Shown here in pieces: positions 61,401 through 64,000 of a DNA stretch of 64,000 nt. The stretch spans positions 30,258 to 94,257 of the forward strand of contig CAJOHO010000005.1 of NCBI GenBank assembly GCA_905234555.1, in the 5' to 3' direction. The position numbers and the translations under genes are program-made. The first letter of the stretch is position 1. Every line of letters begins with the position of its first letter. The notes under the pieces are model-generated. The model was not told where the DNA came from, searched no databases, and saw nothing but the letters and a program-made list of their open reading frames with translations. Source of the stretch: an uncultured Bacteroidaceae bacterium. GTDB lineage: Bacteria > Bacteroidota > Bacteroidia > Bacteroidales > Bacteroidaceae.

Positions 61401-61949
61401 GGACGTGGAACCATCGGTTCAAAAGTCACTGTAAAAGCAGGTGGAACGCTTTTTGCCGGCGACACCATTTCCGCCAGCACATCTGTCCTTAAACTCAACG
61501 GAGGCATTACCATCAACCGCGACGGAATCGTAGAATTCCCCATCGCCGACAACGGCACACGTATCTATAACAACCGCATCTCCATCACTGGCAATATGGT
61601 CATCAACAATGCCACACTCGTGCTCAACCTTGATAAAGCACCACAACTGGAAGACGGTACAGAACTCATGCTCTTCAACAAGTTAGGAACAGTCAGTGGC
61701 AACGGCTTCACCACCATTATCCCAGCCCAGCCGTCTGACACCCAGCTGTGGGACACCAGCACACTGCTCACCGATGGCAAGATCCGCGTTGTCAACAAAG
61801 AACAGGCAATGGGAATTGAAAGAACGAAGCAAGAAGACAGGAATGAGCAGACTTACGACCTACAGGGACGTCCATCCTCAACATCGACAAAGTCTGCTGG
61901 CCGCAAAAAAGGCATCATCATCAAGAACCACAAAAAAATCCTCTATTAG
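58449..61949 (+). CDS. Pectate lyase with FN3 and autotransporter-type beta-strand repeats
   Basis: The 1166-residue protein has a signal peptide whose core is extended by FTLHSSLFTSLQAQQ, derived from a heptamer array. Residues about 30-430 form a right-handed beta helix of the polysaccharide lyase 1 type: TNLNDSGTGSLRDAVSQPNR and IVRYMKFRMGKGGTSGKDA. FDHCSFAWGLDETFSINWD completes it. An FN3-like domain (~440-530) follows. The rest has autotransporter-associated beta-strand repeats such as GAGTLTVNTTNSYTGATVLH-like segments. The tail YDLQGRPSSTSTK and KKGIIIKNHKKILY is type IX-like. It likely cleaves pectate at the cell surface. Confidence 0.88.
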   Translation: MKHFRRLFLLAFFTLHSSLFTSLQAQQLAFPDAKGWGRFATGGRTGTVYHVTNLNDSGTGSLRDAVSQPNRIVIFDVSGVININSRLSFAKNLYVAGQTAPGEGVVVYGDGVSFSGADNIIVRYMKFRMGKGGTSGKDAAGVANGTNMIFDHCSFAWGLDETFSINWDNKGSAPADITISNCVIGQGLLTHSAGGLIQADRISLYRNFYCDNDTRNNKIKGTNQYVNCLVYNWKSGCYLMGGESEGYSYANATNNLFINGPAGGGNAMTGANAKYHIYAADNWQDRNANGKFDPYEIPRNEYSGGPTFESAPYNYPNLPAWNARQLIDSLLPEVGASLPYRDLADYYMVHQVKSFGTEGGIISSEHQLPIGAPTAWTLKSFTKPNDSDHDGMPDVWENANGLNPNANDAMTIASNGYANIENYINSLTIDNRTPFLRTPVLFASSSSTDHSITLQWYDFTEGEDGFSLEMKKDGSWQEVATAPKGSETLTLTDLTEGSTFEVRLRAFANGETSLVSDYTATLTVKTQPKQVEMVDVDNYPADLSWGLAEGTWNFTDANWNGNTYTDEAKVLFNPVDNATVTLTETVQPSAIVVNSPANVTLKGTGVIAGNTSMNKAGTGTLTVNTTNSYTGATVLHNGTFTFNSLKNGEEASAIGASSEFGQNWIWDGGIWNYTGSSTSTNRSANLYADTEFDVQTSSATVSMNGSIQGTGSVTFGGKGTIQPASSAFFGYDGATVLRSGTLHLPYLGSIEDKKLNLGKSSKLVLAGGTFSTKDANDNYTTYTMPIEALEGTTSTFIPYRNCYIKSPFTGSGTIDFRISWVREYIQGDMTGFYGRLIGNGVGSSNQLMFDTSKGMPNGVVELKGTIMMIYWETNGDLHIGGLSGAATSTLGGSSKQTAGHQMTWRIGGANTNELFAGVINDCASNTADKYKGTTTIVKEGSGDWRLSGTNIYTGTTTVDGGRLIVNGTHNTGGAYTVNDGATLMGRGTIGSKVTVKAGGTLFAGDTISASTSVLKLNGGITINRDGIVEFPIADNGTRIYNNRISITGNMVINNATLVLNLDKAPQLEDGTELMLFNKLGTVSGNGFTTIIPAQPSDTQLWDTSTLLTDGKIRVVNKEQAMGIERTKQEDRNEQTYDLQGRPSSTSTKSAGRKKGIIIKNHKKILY
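58485..58512. repeat. Heptamer array TTCACTC x4 in the pectate lyase signal peptide
   Basis: TTCACTC x3 then TTCACTT run from 58485 to 58512. They encode the TLHSSLFT stretch of the signal peptide. Copy change by one unit would frameshift the gene at codon ~15. Confidence 0.92.
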
Positions 61950-61957
61950 ACATCTTC

Positions 61958-61990
61958 ACCCCTTGTCTTTGGGCAAGGGGTTTTCTTTTC
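61958..61990 (+). terminator. Terminator of the pectate lyase gene
   Basis: ACCCCTTG pairs with CAAGGGGT around an 8-base loop, followed by a T-rich run. It starts 9 bp after the stop. Confidence 0.88.
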
Positions 61991-62000
61991 TATTCTCAGT

Positions 62001-62035
62001 TTTGTGCCTTTTTTCATGCCGCTTTGCAAAAATTC
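62001..62035. repeat. 35-bp direct repeat, left copy
   Basis: TTTGTGCCTTTTTTCATGCC, then GCTTTGCAAAAATTC. It differs at two positions from 63832-63866. The two copies flank the AAA ATPase gene at about 1.8 kb distance. Confidence 0.88.
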
Positions 62036-62039
62036 GATT

Positions 62040-62131
62040 AAGTGAGAGCAAAGAAAATGTATTTATTTTGCCGAACCGATGGAATAGCGAGAGAAAAGCA
62101 AAACTTGTTTATGCTTTTCCGAGTCATGACA
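62040..62131. repeat. Dispersed hairpin-type repeat, two adjacent copies
   Basis: AAGTGAGAGCAAAGAAAATG (62040 on) and AGCGAGAGAAAAGCAAAACT (62086-62105) are similar starts. The second copy continues to TGCTTTTCCGAGTCATGACA (62112-62131). AAAAGCA/TGCTTTT can pair. A relative lies at 58362-58408. The rest of the 268-bp gap (61950-62217) holds the lyase terminator and the 35-bp repeat. Confidence 0.65.
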
Positions 62132-62217
62132 GAGGAAGGCAAAGCCAATGTGAGAATTTTATCTAAAAAGTCCTTTGATAATTTGGCAGATTCACAGTCC
62201 CCACGTTCCTTGCGAAA

Positions 62218-63534
62218 TTACATATCCTCCATCGACAGACCTATTTGTCGGACGTTGTACTGAGCTAATTCTTTGTTCAGCGTGATTACTTTCTTTGCCA
62301 GTTCCGTTGGATTGAGTTTCCTGCGCTGACGTTTGACTTCTGCCACCACGGCAGTCTTGTCGATGTCGTTCAGGGCAATCATGTCTATCTCATTCAGTCC
62401 TTTTCGATCCCAGTAGTTACCTACTAATGTTACACGTTCCTCTTCCATCCACTTCTGGCGGAAATACTGTTCAAGAACAAGACCAGTGTACTGCTCGTAG
62501 TTGCGTTCAACTATCTCGAGGAGCAAGTCGTTGCGTTCCATCTCAACAAGCGCTTGGTTGCGTAGGATAAAGCGGAACCAGAATCGCAGGAAGCAGTCAT
62601 CAAGCTGCCAGCGTGAGTTCCTGCCACCCTGCTTGCTGAACATTGGTTGCCGACGGTGAATATAGCTATACTCTACATCCAGATTGTCCAAGTATGCTCC
62701 AGTATTCTTTCCGATGGCTCCGTCAATCTCGCTCTGTGTTGTCAACCCGCCGGCAATCAGTTGCAGGATGCTCAGATAGTTGGCGTAGTCTTTCCCAAAT
62801 TCAGACATGATGAGTTCTGTACCTTCAGACAAATAGGGCGAGCCTGACTGCGTGACCCATCGGAGCATCTTTGCCTTTGTGGTAGCCTTTGCATTCATCA
62901 GCCATGCCACGTATTTGGCCACGCCGCCAGTGAGGGCATAAAGACAGAGCAGATCTTCTGAAGTATACTTCGGATTGTGGTCGTGAAGAATCTGTTTCAG
63001 CACACTGATGCGGAACGGCAACATATTCATGCGACAATCCTGACGACCATAGAGCGGTTCGTCCTCGTTGTCAAAGATTTTGTGCATCATGTTGTATATG
63101 CTGCCGCAAGCCACCATGTTGACCTGACTCTGCTCATGGTAACGATCCCAAATGTCTTGTATGTGGCTTGGAATGGAAGGGTTGACCTTAATGAAATTCT
63201 GGAACTCGTCGAACACCAGCGTGAAGTGGTGTTGCTGTCCGTAACGCATAAGTTGCTCGAAAAACTGGGCGAAAGTTTCCATGCGACCGAAAATCTGAAG
63301 ACCCAGTGCCTGCTCAGCTGCCTCCTGAAACTTACCTGTCAGCACCCGTTCGTTGTCTTTCGAGACATAGAGGTAAAGCAGTGGTTGATGTCCATGTTCT
63401 GTGCTCTCTCTCAGTAGCGTAGTCTTGCCGATACGACGCCGTCCAATGAGCACCGTAAGGCACCCCCGTTCTTCCGTTTGTCTCCAATTATTTTGGAGAA
63501 TCTCCAGTTCTTTTTCCCTGTCGTAGAACTTCAT
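62218..63534 (-). CDS. ATPase_2/DUF234 AAA ATPase of accessory type
   Basis: The 438-residue protein has an N-terminal AAA ATPase_2 domain. Walker A is TVLIGRRRIGKTTLLRES (residues 28-45) and Walker B FTLVFDEFQNFIK near 104. A winged-helix segment follows. The C-terminal DUF234 part contains LNEIDMIALNDIDKTAVVAE then VKRQ, a D-x(n)-ExK pattern of PD-(D/E)xK nucleases. Such proteins are widespread in mobile gene pools of Bacteroidetes and archaea. The role is unknown; a defence or regulatory function is a guess. It has its own promoter and is flanked by 35-bp direct repeats. Confidence 0.85.
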   Translation of the reverse strand: MKFYDREKELEILQNNWRQTEERGCLTVLIGRRRIGKTTLLRESTEHGHQPLLYLYVSKDNERVLTGKFQEAAEQALGLQIFGRMETFAQFFEQLMRYGQQHHFTLVFDEFQNFIKVNPSIPSHIQDIWDRYHEQSQVNMVACGSIYNMMHKIFDNEDEPLYGRQDCRMNMLPFRISVLKQILHDHNPKYTSEDLLCLYALTGGVAKYVAWLMNAKATTKAKMLRWVTQSGSPYLSEGTELIMSEFGKDYANYLSILQLIAGGLTTQSEIDGAIGKNTGAYLDNLDVEYSYIHRRQPMFSKQGGRNSRWQLDDCFLRFWFRFILRNQALVEMERNDLLLEIVERNYEQYTGLVLEQYFRQKWMEEERVTLVGNYWDRKGLNEIDMIALNDIDKTAVVAEVKRQRRKLNPTELAKKVITLNKELAQYNVRQIGLSMEDM

Positions 63535-63549
63535 ATAATATCATTAATT

Positions 63550-63561
63550 TAATGGCCATTA
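63550..63561. promoter_or_regulatory. Perfect palindrome TAATGGCCATTA in the AAA ATPase leader
   Basis: A 12-bp perfect palindrome lies between the -7 box and the ATG at 63534. It could be an operator, but no bound factor is known. Confidence 0.4.
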
Positions 63562-63576
63562 ACATAATTCCGGTTG

Positions 63577-63608
63577 CAAAAATACAAATTGTTTAATAAA
63601 CTTGCAAA
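63577..63608 (-). promoter_or_regulatory. Promoter of the AAA ATPase gene
   Basis: On the minus strand TTTG (63605-63608) and TATTTTTG (63577-63584) are exactly 20 bp apart. The leader is about 35-40 nt. Between here and the DUF1016 fragment (63535-63921) I see only this promoter, the palindrome, a terminator and the right 35-bp repeat. Confidence 0.7.
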
Positions 63609-63808
63609 TTTTTACCCGTTTTTATTTAGTCAATTAAACAAAAAAGGTGGACAAAAGGTAGATTCCTCGTAAAAATTCAAGAATCGAGGCAAGTTTTTTC
63701 TAATCTTCCTTTGGCTCCACCACGAAGCCAAGTAGTCTTGCTTCCTCCTTATTAAAATCGTACAGGCGCGTATATAGAAGTACCTGTTTCTAATGATTTT
63801 GATATTAT

Positions 63809-63844
63809 AAAAGGTACAAAGTTCCTCCGACTTTGTGCCTTTTT
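63809..63844 (+). terminator. Terminator-like hairpin before the DUF1016 fragment
   Basis: AAAAGGTACAAAG pairs with CTTTGTGCCTTTT (one T-G pair) around a 9-base loop. A T-run follows. Its right arm is the beginning of the 35-bp repeat. Confidence 0.7.
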
Positions 63845-63866
63845 TCATACCTCTTTGCAAAAATTC
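63832..63866. repeat. 35-bp direct repeat, right copy
   Basis: TTTGTGCCTTTTTTCATACC, then TCTTTGCAAAAATTC; 33 of 35 bases match 62001-62035. It lies just upstream of the DUF1016 fragment. Confidence 0.88.
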
Positions 63867-63921
63867 CTTTTATAACTTGACACTCTGTCCCGCTGTGTCC
63901 TAGCAGCGGCTGAAGGCAGCT

Positions 63922-64000
63922 ATGCAACTCAATGCCGCTACGCTTCAGCACTACTGGTGGCTAGGCAATGATATTATCCGTCAACAGAAAGAGCAAGGAT
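63922..64000 (+). pseudogene. DUF1016/YhcG nuclease, 5' part, apparently N-terminally truncated
   Basis: Translated by hand from the ATG at 63922, the 26 codons read MQLNAATLQHYWWLGNDIIR, then QQKEQG, and run off the edge. This is the core of the DUF1016 N-terminal helical domain of YhcG-like PDDEXK proteins. The preceding codons QRLKAA also fit the family, but a TAG at 63901-63903 closes the frame before the first helices expected. Upstream is the 35-bp repeat. Loss of the N terminus by rearrangement, or a late natural start, are both possible. DUF1016 genes commonly travel with accessory loci. Confidence 0.5.

Noticed and set aside
1..64000. tRNA, rRNA, riboswitch or insertion sequence
   Set aside because: I looked for T-loop GTTCGA patterns, rRNA-like stretches and transposase motifs by eye and found none; a covariance-model scan was not possible.

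Overview
The window reads as chromosome of a Bacteroidales bacterium, most likely Prevotellaceae. This rests on Bacteroidetes-type promoters (-33 TTTG or TTTC, about 20 bp, then -7 TAnnTTTG), a fused MurF-Alr enzyme, a PorZ-like type IX secretion protein, GSCFA, DUF4254 and insulinase-like proteins, and secreted proteins ending in 'YDLQGR' type tails. The species cannot be fixed from sequence alone. I saw no rRNA, tRNA, CRISPR array, insertion sequence or prophage.

Layout: 1-2.8 kb, an ABC exporter (cut by the edge), an RNase H-like protein and argS. 3.0-4.9 kb, an ABC-type ATPase plus a DUF4435/TOPRIM protein, resembling the PARIS (AriA-AriB) defence pair. 5-8.2 kb, a surface lipoprotein, a TonB-C protein and a membrane TPR-HTH sensor. 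8.2-13 kb, an SGNH esterase divergent from uxuB-uxuA (glucuronate catabolism), separated by a repeat-rich 675 bp region. 13-21 kb, a large secreted repeat protein and glycan genes (GT9, GT4, two LicD, a Kdo-kinase-like protein, a cytidylyltransferase). 21-29 kb, an EEP phosphatase, rhomboid protease, HU, ComM, GT9, DUF4254 and pdxB. 29-35 kb, a DUF819 transporter and a second glycan cluster (GT2, LicD, SDR, cytidylyltransferase, flippase). 35-42 kb, aldo/keto reductase, argH, SRPBCC protein, pyrE and mutS. 42-48 kb, PorZ-like protein and a 1327-residue secreted protein. 48-53.6 kb, a peptidoglycan cluster (murF-alr, GSCFA, PBP4, PH-domain protein). 53.7-62 kb, nadB, an M16 protease and a large pectate lyase. 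62-64 kb, an AAA ATPase of accessory type and the start of a DUF1016 gene.

Functionally the window mixes housekeeping with cell-surface construction (two separate sets pairing a cytidylyltransferase with LicD, plus glycosyltransferases and a flippase), plant polysaccharide use (pectate lyase, esterase, uxuAB) and type IX secretion.

The strongest unusual signal is repeats. At least thirteen short arrays with a 7-bp period but unrelated unit sequences lie in leaders, between genes, and inside three genes, where every frame of the TTCACTC unit encodes the same cyclic heptapeptide FTLHSSL. A second, GC-rich palindromic element lies in frame inside three genes at four places and encodes a VTTPLP-GRAGEGS-like peptide, reminiscent of Rickettsia palindromic elements. 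A third family (CCCACGGCTGACGCCG type) sits between co-directional genes. ComM carries an in-frame, roughly 80-residue repeat insertion.
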